The notes: generated by a model not told the origin, from the letters alone. DNA of 24,905 nucleotides from an uncultured Clostridia bacterium (GCA_947627335.1 CANQVQ010000011.1:1-24905); one strand, 5' to 3'; shown: positions 7,203 to 14,904, numbered from the stretch's first letter. Translations and numbers: made by a program.

Positions 7203-8930
7203 TTGAAACGTTATCTTCCAAAACCGCAGATCGAAAGATTCGCGAGCATCCGCGACATTCTCGATCACGCGTCCGCCACATACGGCGACGCGATTCTCTA
7301 CCGTTACTTTCAGGAAGGGAGCGAGATCGGGGAAATTTCCTACCGGGATTTCCGTGCGCAGGTGGACGCGCTCGGAACGGCGCTTGCCGCCCGGGGATTG
7401 CGGACTTCGACGGTCGCCGTGCTTTCCGAAAGCCGCCCGGAATGGATGCTGTCCTTCTGCGCCGTGGTCTGCGGCGGGGGCGTCGTCGTCCCGTTGGATA
7501 AGGAGCTTCAGCCGGATCAGATCTGCAATTTCCTCAATCGGTCCGGCGCGGAGGCGATCTTCTGTTCCCACCGCTTCGCCGAAATGCTGAACGCGAGACG
7601 GGCGGACCTGCCGACCCTGCGCTACGTCTTTGATTTCGACGCCGAACCTGCGGAAGGCGGGGAGGAAACGGACGGGGATTACCGGCAGCTCCTGCTCAAG
7701 GGGGATCTGCTGCTTTCCGACGGCTATGTGGAATACACCAAAGCCCGGTTCGACACCTCCAAGCCCTGCGCGCTGCTTTTCACCTCCGGCACGACCGGGA
7801 CCAGCAAGGGCGTCCTGCTTTCGCAGGATAACCTGACCGCCTGCGTCTACCATTCGCTCAATATGGTGGATATTCACCGGGGAGACGTGCTGTTCAGCGT
7901 CCTGCCTTTGCACCACACCTATGAGCTCGTCTGCGGGGAATTCGGGGGGCTTTGCATCGGCGCGACGATCTGCTTCAACAACAGCCTGAAGTACTTCCTG
8001 CGGAACGTCAAGATCTTCCGCCCGACGGCGATGATCCTCGTCCCGCTGTTCCTGACGACGATCTACAAGAAGATCTGCGAGGAGATCCGCAAGAAGGATA
8101 AGGAAAAACTGGTCCGACGTGCCATCAAGGCGACGAAAGCCCTGCGCAAGGTCGGCGTGGACCTGCGCGGCGCGGTGTTCGCCGAGGTGACGGAAGCGCT
8201 CGGCGGACGGCTGAAAAAGGTCATCTGCGGCGGTGCGCCGATGGACCCGGAGCTGGTGGATCGGTTCGACGAGTTCGGGATCAAGGTCTGCCAGGGGTAC
8301 GGCATCACCGAGTGCTCCCCGCTGGTGTGCGTCGTGCCGTATACGTCCATGAAGTTCGGTTCGGTCGGGCTTCCGGCGTACGGGACGCAGGTCAGGATCG
8401 TGCAGACCGGGGAGGATACCCGTGAGGTGGACGCCCCGCCCTACGCCATCGGGGAGATCTGCGTCAAGAGCGAACAGGTCATGCTCGGCTATTACGAGGA
8501 CGACGAGGCGACGAAGGAAGCGTTCAACAACGAGGGATATTTCCGCACCGGAGATTACGGTTACCTCGACGAGGACGGCTACCTGTTCATCACCGGGCGG
8601 AAAAAGAACATCATCATCCTTTCCAACGGCAAGAACGTCTACCCGGAGGAGATCGAGGAGCATCTCTATAAGATCGACCTGATCAAGGAATGCGTCGTGC
8701 TGGCGCGCAGGCAGCCGGGCGCCGAGGAGGACGTCATCACCGCCGTCATTTACCCGGATTTCGATCGTCTCCAGGGCAAGACCGACGGGGAAATCGTGGA
8801 GATCATCAAGGCGGAAGTGACCAAGGTCAACAAGAACCTCCCGGTGTTCAAGCAGATTCGCAACATCGAACTGCGAAAGACCGAGTTTGAAAAGACCACG
8901 ACCCAGAAGATCATTCGCCATAAAGTCTGA
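7203..8930 (+). CDS. AMP-forming acyl ligase (long-chain acyl-CoA/acyl-ACP synthetase-like)
   Basis: A 575-residue member of the ANL adenylating family, which activates a carboxylic acid as acyl-AMP and passes it to CoA or a carrier-protein thiol. Core motifs are complete: the P-loop LLFTSGTTGTSKGVLLSQ (about residues 190-207), YGITECSPLV, the aspartate motif YFRTGDYGYLDEDGYLFITG, GRKKNIIILSNGKNVYPEEIE, and the C-terminal TTTQKIIRHKV with the catalytic lysine. The resemblance is to FadD-type enzymes. I prefer TTG 7203, which has AAGGTGG eight bases upstream; the in-frame GTG at 7191 is four codons longer with a poor site. An acyl carrier protein follows after 25 bases, so an acyl-ACP synthetase is possible. 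The acid cannot be deduced. Confidence 0.9.
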   Translation: MKRYLPKPQIERFASIRDILDHASATYGDAILYRYFQEGSEIGEISYRDFRAQVDALGTALAARGLRTSTVAVLSESRPEWMLSFCAVVCGGGVVVPLDKELQPDQICNFLNRSGAEAIFCSHRFAEMLNARRADLPTLRYVFDFDAEPAEGGEETDGDYRQLLLKGDLLLSDGYVEYTKARFDTSKPCALLFTSGTTGTSKGVLLSQDNLTACVYHSLNMVDIHRGDVLFSVLPLHHTYELVCGEFGGLCIGATICFNNSLKYFLRNVKIFRPTAMILVPLFLTTIYKKICEEIRKKDKEKLVRRAIKATKALRKVGVDLRGAVFAEVTEALGGRLKKVICGGAPMDPELVDRFDEFGIKVCQGYGITECSPLVCVVPYTSMKFGSVGLPAYGTQVRIVQTGEDTREVDAPPYAIGEICVKSEQVMLGYYEDDEATKEAFNNEGYFRTGDYGYLDEDGYLFITGRKKNIIILSNGKNVYPEEIEEHLYKIDLIKECVVLARRQPGAEEDVITAVIYPDFDRLQGKTDGEIVEIIKAEVTKVNKNLPVFKQIRNIELRKTEFEKTTTQKIIRHKV

Positions 8931-8955
8931 AAGAAGCAGGGGAGTTGAAAACGCC

Positions 8956-9180
8956 ATGTTTGAACAAATCAAGGAAATCCTGATCAACGAAATGCATTTT
9001 GACCCGGAGCAGATCACCCCGGGGACCGAGCTGATCTCCGGGCTGGGGATGAACTCGCTGGAGCTTGCGGACCTGATCGTCATGTGTGAGGATCGGTTCG
9101 GGATCGTCTTTGCGGACGAGGACCTCCCGTCCCTTTTGACGCTCGGCGACGTCGCCGCGTACATCGAATCCCATAAGTAA
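8956..9180 (+). CDS. Acyl carrier protein (partner of the acyl ligase)
   Basis: A 74-residue acidic carrier protein. It has the four-helix ACP pattern and the phosphopantetheine attachment serine Ser34 in GLGMNSLELADL. The residue before the serine is Asn instead of the usual Asp, a minor departure from the DSL motif. GGGGAG precedes the ATG. The gene is 25 bases from the ligase and shares its promoter and the terminator at 9199. As the window also holds a second ACP (20676-20918) next to FkbH, and neither lies in a fatty acid synthesis operon, both look like dedicated carriers rather than the general AcpP. Confidence 0.93.
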   Translation: MFEQIKEILINEMHFDPEQITPGTELISGLGMNSLELADLIVMCEDRFGIVFADEDLPSLLTLGDVAAYIESHK

Positions 9181-9198
9181 ACCGAAAGATTTTGCGAA

Positions 9199-9227
9199 AA
9201 CGGCTCGGCGGACGGCGAGCCGTTTTT
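9199..9227 (+). terminator. Intrinsic terminator after the ligase-ACP operon
   Basis: AACGGCTCG (9199-9207) pairs perfectly with CGAGCCGTT (9216-9224) and continues into a T run to 9227. Confidence 0.9.
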
Positions 9228-9245
9228 CTTTGCATACGGACGGGG

Positions 9246-9296
9246 CTTCCCGCATAGGATAGGAAAAAAGGGACCTTTGCGGTCCCGTGCGGGAAG
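9246..9296 (+). other. Nested inverted repeat in the leader of the NodB-like gene
   Basis: An outer pair CTTCCCGCA (9246-9254) / TGCGGGAAG (9288-9296) encloses an inner hairpin GGGACC (9270-9275) / GGTCCC (9281-9286) with a TTTGC loop. The 15 bases between the left arms are A-rich. There is no T run directly after it, so it is not an ordinary terminator. It lies between the ACP terminator and the start of the next gene and may be a leader RNA structure. Confidence 0.5.
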
Positions 9297-9350
9297 TTTA
9301 TGCGGTCGGACGTCTTTTTTTGCAAAAAAGCGCTGCAAGGGGTGTTGACC

Positions 9351-10016
9351 GTGGCATTTCAACGGACAAAGCGCAGGAGGCGACGGATCCTTGCGCTCGT
9401 GCTGCTCGTATTGCTCGTCGCCGTGCTGCTGCTTCGGCGGGGCGGCGAAAAGGCCGAAAGCGTTCCGGCGATGCGGCCGTTCGACGGGCTTGTGACCGAT
9501 CAGTCCTTCTGCGCCGTCACGGTTTCGCTGACCGGCATCGAGAGCAAGGCGTCGCTGGAACTGTTCGGGTCCGTCTGCGAAGGCATGGACGTGCGTCCGT
9601 GCTTGTTCGTGACGAACGACTGGCTGGAGGAGCATCGGTCGGAGCTTTCGGCGTTCTCTTATGCGGAATTGGGGCTTCTGTTCGAGCGCGAGCCGGGCGG
9701 CGCGACGCGCAAGCGGGTCATGTCGAACCTCGCGGAGGAGAACGAGCGCTTCCTTTCGCTGACCGGGACGTTCCCGCGCTTCGTCCGCCTCGCGTCCGAC
9801 GGTCCGAGCGACGCTTTTTCCGCCGCACTGCAGGCGTACGGGCAGGTCTGCGTCGGGAGCCGCTGCGGTCTGACGGACGCGCCGTCCCCGGGCGCCGTCG
9901 CCGACTGCGGGCAGTTGAACGGCACGACCGGGTACGCGCTCGCGAAGTACTGCGCGGGTGCGATCGCGGATGGGTATACCGTGCTTGCGCTTTCGGATCT
10001 GCAGAAGTACGTCTGA
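9351..10016 (+). CDS. Membrane-anchored NodB-like (polysaccharide deacetylase fold) protein, catalytic residues missing
   Basis: A 221-residue protein with a basic N-terminus (TKRRRRR) and one strong signal anchor (about residues 13-28), so it faces outside. The rest follows the NodB order: a strand AVTVSLTG where deacetylases have the metal-binding TFDDG, LFVTNDWLEEHRSEL like the family's FFVTGEWVEKHPEL, ELGLLFE where EIGNHTxxH is expected, and NERFLSLTGTFPRFVRLAS like the family's E-LTGxxPxxFRPPY. The Asp-Asp and His-His metal ligands are absent, so it is probably a pseudo-enzyme. I chose GTG 9351 with AAGGGG eight bases upstream over ATG 9300, which has no site and would precede the anchor with 17 extra residues. 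Fold assignment is by pattern only. Confidence 0.6.
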   Translation: MAFQRTKRRRRRILALVLLVLLVAVLLLRRGGEKAESVPAMRPFDGLVTDQSFCAVTVSLTGIESKASLELFGSVCEGMDVRPCLFVTNDWLEEHRSELSAFSYAELGLLFEREPGGATRKRVMSNLAEENERFLSLTGTFPRFVRLASDGPSDAFSAALQAYGQVCVGSRCGLTDAPSPGAVADCGQLNGTTGYALAKYCAGAIADGYTVLALSDLQKYV

Positions 10017-10028
10017 CCCGTCGAAAAA

Positions 10029-10067
10029 ACCTCCCGCGGCGTTCCTTCCCGCCGCAGGAGGTCTTTT
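10029..10067. terminator. Bidirectional terminator between NodB-like gene and metY
   Basis: ACCTCC-C-GCGGC(G) (10029-10041) pairs with (C)GCCGC-A-GGAGGT (10050-10062). A T run follows on the plus strand (10064-10069), and an A run at 10024-10029 serves the minus strand. It ends both convergent genes. Confidence 0.9.
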
Positions 10068-10078
10068 TTGCCGGTTTT

Positions 10079-11383
10079 CTACTTTACCGCTTCAAACGCC
10101 GCGTCCAGCGCCGCGATCAGGTCGGACGCGCTTTCGATCCCGATGGAAAGGCGGATCGTGTTGGGCTTGATGCCCTGCTCGCGCAGTTCCGCCTCGGTCA
10201 ACTGCGAATGGGTGGTGCTTGCCGGGTGGATCACGAGGGATTTGACGTCCGCGACGTTTGCCAGCAGGGAGAAGATCGCCAGGTTGTCGATGAAGTTCTT
10301 CGCCGTCTCGGCGTCCCCCTTGATCTCAAAGGTGAAGATGGAACCGGCGCCGTTCGGGAAATATTTTTGATAGAGCCTGTGGCTCGGCTCGGTTTCCAGC
10401 GACGGGTGATGCACCGCTTCCACCTGCGGGTGCGCCTGCAGGTACTTCACGATCTTCAGTGCATTTTCCACATGGCGCTCCACGCGAATGGAGAGCGTCT
10501 CAAGCCCCTGCAAAAACAGGAACGCGTGGAACGGCGAAAGCGTCGAGCCGGTATCCCGCAGCAGGATCGCACGGATATAGGTGACGAAAGCGGCGGGACC
10601 GACCGCGTCGGCAAAGGAGACGCCGTGATAGCTGGGGTTCGGCTCGGAGATCCACGGGAAGCGCCCGGACGCCTTCCAGTCGAATTTGCCGCCGTCCACG
10701 ATGACGCCGCCGATGGCTGTGCCGTGTCCGCCGATGAATTTAGTGGCGGAATGCACCACGATGTCCGCGCCGTGCTCGAGCGGACGAATGAGGTACGGGG
10801 TCGCGAAGGTGGAGTCGATCACCAGCGGGATGCCGTGCTTGTGCGCGACCTCCGCGACTTCTTCGATGTCGATGATGTTGGAGTTGGGGTTGCCCAGCGT
10901 TTCGACGAAGATAGCTTTGGTGTTGGGCTGTATGGCGGCTTCAAAGGAGCCTTCCGCTTCGGGATCGACGAAGGTCGTGGTGACGCCGGACGTGAGCGGC
11001 AGGGTGTGCGCCAGCAGGTTGTAGGTGCCGCCGTAGATGGTCTTGGCGGCGACGATATGCTCCCCGCTTTTCGCCAGAGCGCTGACGGTATAGTGGATCG
11101 CCGCAGCGCCCGAAGCGGTCGCCAGCGCCGCTGCGCCGCCCTCCAGCGAGGCGATACGTCGCTCGAAAATATCCTGCGTCGGGTTGGTGAGCCGACCGTA
11201 AATGTTTCCGGCGTCCCGCAGACCGAAGCGGTCGGCGGCGTGCTGTGCGTTGTGAAAGACGAAGGAGGTGGAAGCGTAGATCGGCACCGCCCGTGCGTCG
11301 GTAGCGGGGTCGGCCTGCTCCTGCCCGATGTGGAGTTGTTTGGTTTCAAAGCCCCAGTTTTTGGAATCGCGAATATCTGCCAT
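10079..11383 (-). CDS. metY: O-acetylhomoserine sulfhydrylase (MetY)
   Basis: A 434-residue PLP enzyme of the Cys/Met metabolism family. It makes homocysteine from O-acetylhomoserine and sulfide in the cytoplasm. The start MADIRDSKNWGFETKQLHIGQEQ is typical. Family signatures are IYGRLTNPTQDIFERRIA, the PLP-phosphate region SGAAAIH, Asp190 in VIDSTFATP and the Schiff-base lysine Lys215 in HSATKFIGGHGT. The long insertion SGRFPWISEPNPSYHGVSF separates MetY from MetB/MetC-type enzymes. AGGAAGGAAC precedes the ATG. It has its own promoter (11424-11452). The LysR regulator at 13103 is close by and could control it, but no operator was identified. Confidence 0.96.
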   Translation of the reverse strand: MADIRDSKNWGFETKQLHIGQEQADPATDARAVPIYASTSFVFHNAQHAADRFGLRDAGNIYGRLTNPTQDIFERRIASLEGGAAALATASGAAAIHYTVSALAKSGEHIVAAKTIYGGTYNLLAHTLPLTSGVTTTFVDPEAEGSFEAAIQPNTKAIFVETLGNPNSNIIDIEEVAEVAHKHGIPLVIDSTFATPYLIRPLEHGADIVVHSATKFIGGHGTAIGGVIVDGGKFDWKASGRFPWISEPNPSYHGVSFADAVGPAAFVTYIRAILLRDTGSTLSPFHAFLFLQGLETLSIRVERHVENALKIVKYLQAHPQVEAVHHPSLETEPSHRLYQKYFPNGAGSIFTFEIKGDAETAKNFIDNLAIFSLLANVADVKSLVIHPASTTHSQLTEAELREQGIKPNTIRLSIGIESASDLIAALDAAFEAVK

Positions 11384-11423
11384 GGTAAGTTCCTTCCTGC
11401 GGTCGCCCGCCTTCTTTTTGCAT

Positions 11424-11452
11424 AGTATAGCAAAAAGATCGGCATTTGTCCA
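11424..11452 (-). promoter_or_regulatory. Sigma-A type promoter of metY
   Basis: On the minus strand TGGACA (11452-11447), a 17-base spacer and TATACT (11429-11424), about 40 bases before the metY ATG. Confidence 0.75.
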
Positions 11453-11471
11453 ATACGGGAATCCGATTTGC

Positions 11472-11494
11472 GGGTATCGGAAAAACCGATACCC
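11472..11494 (-). other. Perfect 9-bp hairpin between tcdA and the metY promoter
   Basis: GGGTATCGG (11472-11480) pairs with CCGATACCC (11486-11494) around a five-base loop. No T run follows on either strand. It could be a weak terminator of the tcdA transcript or an operator upstream of the metY -35 box. Confidence 0.45.
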
Positions 11495-11515
11495 CGGTGT
11501 GCCGAAGGAACACGT

Positions 11516-12247
11516 TTATGCGCGTGACGTCCGCAGATTTGCCAAATCCTTTACGACCTCCCCCGCGATGATCAGACCCACGACCGACGGGACGAAGGCG
11601 GTGCTGCCCGGGACCTGCCGCCGAACGCTTTCCTCCGCCGTTTCGGGCGTGGGCGTCGGCGTCAGCGGCTTCTCTTTGGAGTAGACGACCTTCAGCCGTT
11701 CGATCCCGCGTTTCTTCAGTTCCCGCCGCATGACGCGTGCCAGCGGACAGACCGACGTTTCGTAGATGTCCGCCACCGCGAAAGCCGTGGGGTCGAGCTT
11801 GTTGCCCGCTCCCATCGAGCTGATGATCGGCGTTCCCGCACGGGACGCGTTCACCGCGAGCGAGATCTTTCCCGTCACGGTGTCGATGGCGTCGACGACG
11901 TAATCGTATTTCGTGAAATCGAACGTTTCCGCCGTTTCGGGCGTATAAAAGACCTTGTAAACCGTGACTTTCGCGTCGGGATTGATCTCCTTGACGCGTT
12001 CCGCCGCCACGTCCGCCTTGTACTGTCCCACGGTCCTGTGTGTGGCATGGATCTGGCGGTTCAGGTTCGTCAGGCAGACCTTGTCGTCGTCGATCAGATC
12101 GAGTGCGCCGACGCCGGAACGGGCGAGCGCCTCCACCGCATAACCGCCGACCCCGCCGACCCCGAATACCGCAACGCGGGACGCGGCGAGCCGCTCCATG
12201 GCCGCCCTCCCGAACAGAAGCTCGGTCCTTGAAAATTGCTCCGGCAT
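11516..12247 (-). CDS. tcdA: tRNA threonylcarbamoyladenosine dehydratase (TcdA/CsdL)
   Basis: A 243-residue E1-like (ThiF/MoeB fold) enzyme that uses ATP to cyclise t6A37 in tRNA to ct6A. It opens with EQFSRTELLFGRAAMERL. The nucleotide-binding motif VAVFGVGGVGGYAVEALARS is followed by LIDDDKVCLTNLNRQIHA, with the conserved Arg/Gln/Asp residues. Later blocks are DYVVDAIDTVTGKISL, SSMGAGNKLDPT and CPLARVMRRELKKRGI, which distinguish TcdA from ThiF and MoeB. Length fits the family (about 250). GGAGG lies six bases before the ATG. It follows the HD-domain gene by 36 bases and is probably co-transcribed with it. Confidence 0.95.
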   Translation of the reverse strand: MPEQFSRTELLFGRAAMERLAASRVAVFGVGGVGGYAVEALARSGVGALDLIDDDKVCLTNLNRQIHATHRTVGQYKADVAAERVKEINPDAKVTVYKVFYTPETAETFDFTKYDYVVDAIDTVTGKISLAVNASRAGTPIISSMGAGNKLDPTAFAVADIYETSVCPLARVMRRELKKRGIERLKVVYSKEKPLTPTPTPETAEESVRRQVPGSTAFVPSVVGLIIAGEVVKDLANLRTSRA

Positions 12248-12283
12248 ACGCGTCCTCCGTTTCTTTTTTTTGCGTTTGCGAGG

Positions 12284-12844
12284 TCAGAACTGCGAATAAA
12301 CGTCCTCGCAGCTTCGCATGGCGAGGATCGTGCGGCTGATCAGGTCGTCCAGCGTCCAGCCGAGCATTTCCGCACCGCGTTCGATGACCTCGCGGGAGCA
12401 ACCGGCGGCGAAATTGGCGGTCTTGAACTTCTTTTTGACGGATTTCAGTTCCAGATCCGAAACGCTCTTGGAGGGACGCATCAGCGCCACCGCACCGATC
12501 AGCCCGGTCAGCTCGTCCACCGCGTAAAGCACCTTTTCCATCTCGTGCTCCGGCTTGATGTCCACGGTCAACGCGTATCCGTGGCTGGCGACCGCATGGA
12601 TCAACCGTTCGTCCGCGCCCTGCTCCCGCAGGATCTCCTGCTCCTTGACGCAGTGCTGTTCGGGGTACGCCTCGAAATCCAGATCGTGGAGCAGACCGAC
12701 GGTCCCCCAGAACTCTTCCTCCTCGCCGTAGCCCAGTTCCCGTGCGAAGTACCGCATAACGCCCTCCACCGTCACGGCGTGCCGGCGGTGAAACGGCTCC
12801 TTGTTCCATTGGCACAGCAGCTCCCAAGCAGCTTCTCTCGTCAT
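12284..12844 (-). CDS. HD-domain phosphohydrolase
   Basis: A 186-residue soluble HD-superfamily protein, a metal-dependent phosphohydrolase family. The first ligand histidine is in FHRRHAVTVEGVM, the HD pair in VGLLHDLDFEAYPEQH, further histidines in HAVASHGYAL, and the downstream Asp in AVDELTGLI, so the metal site looks complete. Short HD proteins of this kind are common in Clostridia and their substrate is not known. I start it at ATG 12844 (MTREAAWELL), which has GGAAAGGAAG upstream. An earlier in-frame ATG at 12937 would add a basic tail overlapping the divergent promoter and was rejected. No clear minus-strand promoter was found in 12848-12930. Confidence 0.85.
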   Translation of the reverse strand: MTREAAWELLCQWNKEPFHRRHAVTVEGVMRYFARELGYGEEEEFWGTVGLLHDLDFEAYPEQHCVKEQEILREQGADERLIHAVASHGYALTVDIKPEHEMEKVLYAVDELTGLIGAVALMRPSKSVSDLELKSVKKKFKTANFAAGCSREVIERGAEMLGWTLDDLISRTILAMRSCEDVYSQF

Positions 12845-12930
12845 GATAAAATCTTCCTTTCCTTTTTGTGTCTGCAACGATACGGACCCCCGGTTTGCCC
12901 GGAACGGACCGCAAAATTTGACCGAACGGG

Positions 12931-12959
12931 TTGACAAAATTCGCTCCGCGTGCTATAAT
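12931..12959 (+). promoter_or_regulatory. Perfect-consensus sigma-A promoter of the LysR gene
   Basis: TTGACA (12931-12936), 17 bases, TATAAT (12954-12959). Transcription should start near 12966. Confidence 0.9.
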
Positions 12960-12965
12960 GCCGAT

Positions 12966-13102
12966 AAAATAGATAGGATTCCTGAAAGCCCTTCCTGCGG
13001 TCGAACCTTCCCGTACCCATCATACCATAGATGCGGCAGGTTTTCAAGAGTCCGTCGAAAGATTTTTCAAAATGCGGAAATGATAGGAAAGGCGGGACGA
13101 AA
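12966..13102 (+). other. Long untranslated leader of the LysR gene
   Basis: About 137 bases separate the predicted start of transcription from the LysR ATG. The stretch contains CCTGC (12994-12998) and GCAGG (about 13035-13039), which could pair before a TTTTC, but no known riboswitch or T-box signature was recognised. An in-frame ATG at 13031 lacks a ribosome-binding site. Confidence 0.4.
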
Positions 13103-14017
13103 ATGACGTTGCAGCAATTGCATTATGTGCTCACCGTATCGGAGGTCGGTTCGCTGAGCAAGGCGTCGGAGATCCTGTACGTCGCGCAGCCGTCGCTGAC
13201 CGGCGCGGTACGCGATCTGGAAAACGAACTGGGGTTTGCGCTGTTTTCGCGCAGCGGAAAGGGCATGGCGCCCACCAACGACGGGCTGGAATTCCTCGCC
13301 TATGCGCGTCAGGTCTATTCCCAGTATGAAATGCTGCAGGAGAAATTTCTCGGTGCCGGCGAACGCAAAAAGAAATTCGGGATCTCCACCCAGCACTACT
13401 CCTTCGCCGTCAGGAGCGTCGTGGAGCTGGTGAAGCGGTACAACACAAAAACCTACGAATTCGCCATACGCGAAACCAAAACACGCGAGGTCATCGAGGA
13501 CGTCCGCACGGGCAGAAGCGAAGTCGGCGTGCTGTACCGCAGCAACTTCAACCACAAAGTGCTGACGCGTCTGCTCGACGACGCCGACCTGACCTTTCAC
13601 AAGCTGATCGACTGCGACGCGTATGTGTATGTCTGGAAGGGGCATCCGCTCGCGGGGAGCGAAAGCGCGACGCTCGAGATGCTTTCCCCCTATCCCTGCC
13701 TGTCCTTCGAGCAGGGCGCCGAAGGCTCCTTCTACTACGCGGAAGAAATCTACAGCACGGCGGCGTATTCACGCGTCATCAAGGCGAACGACCGCGCCAC
13801 GATGCTGAATCTGATGGTCGGGCTGAACGGATACACGCTTTGCTCCGGGATCATCTGCGAGGAGCTGAACGGTCCCGACTATACCGTCATCCCCTTCGCG
13901 GGGGACGGCTCGGAGGGAAAGATGGAGATCGGCTATATCGTCAGGAAAAATGCGGTCCTGACCGAAATGGGCGGTTGCTATGTGGACGAACTGAAACGCT
14001 ATCTGTCCCGTTGCTGA
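13103..14017 (+). CDS. LysR family transcriptional regulator
   Basis: A 304-residue DNA-binding regulator. The N-terminal winged helix-turn-helix (residues 1-60) reads LQQLHYVLTVSEVGSLSKAS, then ILYVAQPSLTGAVRDLENELG and LFSRSGKGMAPTNDG, a textbook LysR domain. The effector domain follows from about residue 90, with FGISTQHYSFAVRSVVELVK and FAIRETKTREVIEDVRTGRS. The start is ATG 13103, at the usual distance from the HTH; AAAGGCGGG lies upstream. It is transcribed from a perfect promoter after a 137-base leader. LysR proteins usually control a divergent or nearby gene. Here that would be the HD-tcdA unit, or metY 1.7 kb away. The type of effector cannot be read from the sequence. Confidence 0.95.
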   Translation: MTLQQLHYVLTVSEVGSLSKASEILYVAQPSLTGAVRDLENELGFALFSRSGKGMAPTNDGLEFLAYARQVYSQYEMLQEKFLGAGERKKKFGISTQHYSFAVRSVVELVKRYNTKTYEFAIRETKTREVIEDVRTGRSEVGVLYRSNFNHKVLTRLLDDADLTFHKLIDCDAYVYVWKGHPLAGSESATLEMLSPYPCLSFEQGAEGSFYYAEEIYSTAAYSRVIKANDRATMLNLMVGLNGYTLCSGIICEELNGPDYTVIPFAGDGSEGKMEIGYIVRKNAVLTEMGGCYVDELKRYLSRC

Positions 14018-14047
14018 CGGGGAAACGTCCCGTTTTTGCGAAAGGGA

Positions 14048-14076
14048 TTGACAGAATCGGGAAACTGTGGTACAAT
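14048..14076 (+). promoter_or_regulatory. Sigma-A type promoter of the lipoprotein gene
   Basis: TTGACA (14048-14053), 17-base spacer, TACAAT (14071-14076), 33 bases before the ATG. Confidence 0.88.
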
Positions 14077-14109
14077 TTGACGCAGGAGTACCATTCAGGA
14101 GGACGTGTC

Positions 14110-14904
14110 ATGAACCTGTCGAACCGGCTGTACGGTCTGCTGCTTGCGGTCTGCCTGCTTGCCGCCGTACCGCTTGCGGTGGGCTGCGGCGAGGACGAAA
14201 GCGACCCCGTTTCCTCCGCCTCGCCGTCCGAAAGCACGCAAACCGAACAGAGCGTTTCGTCCGACGCGGAAAGCGCATCTTCCGAAGGGACCGTCACGCT
14301 CCCCCTGCAAACGCAGGCGGAAAAGCTGTGCGGCGAATGGGAGGCGACGTGGGAGCTCAGCGATTTCCTCAACAGCGTCATCGCCTACGGCGACGAAGCC
14401 CTCGGAAGCTACCTGCGTGTCACCGGCTTCGCGTTCCCCGTGCGCTTCGCGTTCCGGGAGGACGGGACATACGATTTTTCCCCGGACGCGGATTCCCTCG
14501 ATTCGGCGCTTTCGTCGGTTCGCGAGCAGTTCCGTGCGGGCTATACCCGCTATTTCCTGGATTCCGCCGAGGGGTACGACATCACCGTCGAGGACATTCT
14601 TTCGTCCATCGGGTACCGCTCCATGGACGAATATTTGGACGACGTTATGAGCGGATTCGACCAGCTTTCCGGCTCCCTGCGCTCGTCGGGCAATTGGTTC
14701 GTTTCGGGCGAAAAGCTCTACCTGCAGGACGGCGAAGGCGTCGCCGAGGACGGTCGGCACGCGGTCTATACGCTGGAAGGCGACACGCTGACGATCCGGG
14801 AATGGGCGGTCGCCTCCGTCGAAGGGATCGGCGGAGACGACGAGGCATTTTTGCGGGAACTGTACGGCAAACTGTTTCCGCTTCCGTTTTCGAGGGTTTC
14901 GTAG
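14110..14904 (+). CDS. Predicted lipoprotein of unknown function
   Basis: A 264-residue exported protein. Residues 1-25 form a signal peptide ending in the lipobox LAVGC (Cys26), followed by a Ser/Glu-rich linker to about residue 60. The folded part starts near CGEWEATWELSDFLNS and ends with a beta pattern HAVYTLEGDTLTIREW. Together with FRVRFAFREDGTYDF-like strands this resembles the small lipocalin-like domains of Firmicute lipoproteins, but the assignment is weak. AGGAGG eight bases before ATG 14110 fixes the start. The gene has its own promoter and a shared terminator, so it is probably monocistronic. No neighbour suggests its role. Confidence 0.85.
   Translation: MNLSNRLYGLLLAVCLLAAVPLAVGCGEDESDPVSSASPSESTQTEQSVSSDAESASSEGTVTLPLQTQAEKLCGEWEATWELSDFLNSVIAYGDEALGSYLRVTGFAFPVRFAFREDGTYDFSPDADSLDSALSSVREQFRAGYTRYFLDSAEGYDITVEDILSSIGYRSMDEYLDDVMSGFDQLSGSLRSSGNWFVSGEKLYLQDGEGVAEDGRHAVYTLEGDTLTIREWAVASVEGIGGDDEAFLRELYGKLFPLPFSRVS

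Noticed and set aside
7095..9635. A very long open frame (846 codons) on the minus strand opposite the acyl ligase and ACP
   Set aside because: It is antisense to two clear gene families, is rich in Arg/His/Asp as expected for mirror frames of GC-rich genes, and has no ribosome-binding site or recognisable domain.
9287..11425. A 712-codon open frame on the plus strand over the NodB-like gene and antisense to metY
   Set aside because: It crosses a strong bidirectional terminator and mirrors metY, so it is a composition artefact.
11392..13003. The 14-mer CCTTCCTGCGGTCG occurs both before metY (11392-11405) and in the LysR leader (12990-13003)
   Set aside because: One copy overlaps the metY ribosome-binding site on the opposite strand, and a 14-base match is expected by chance in a window of this size; there is no symmetry typical of a LysR site.
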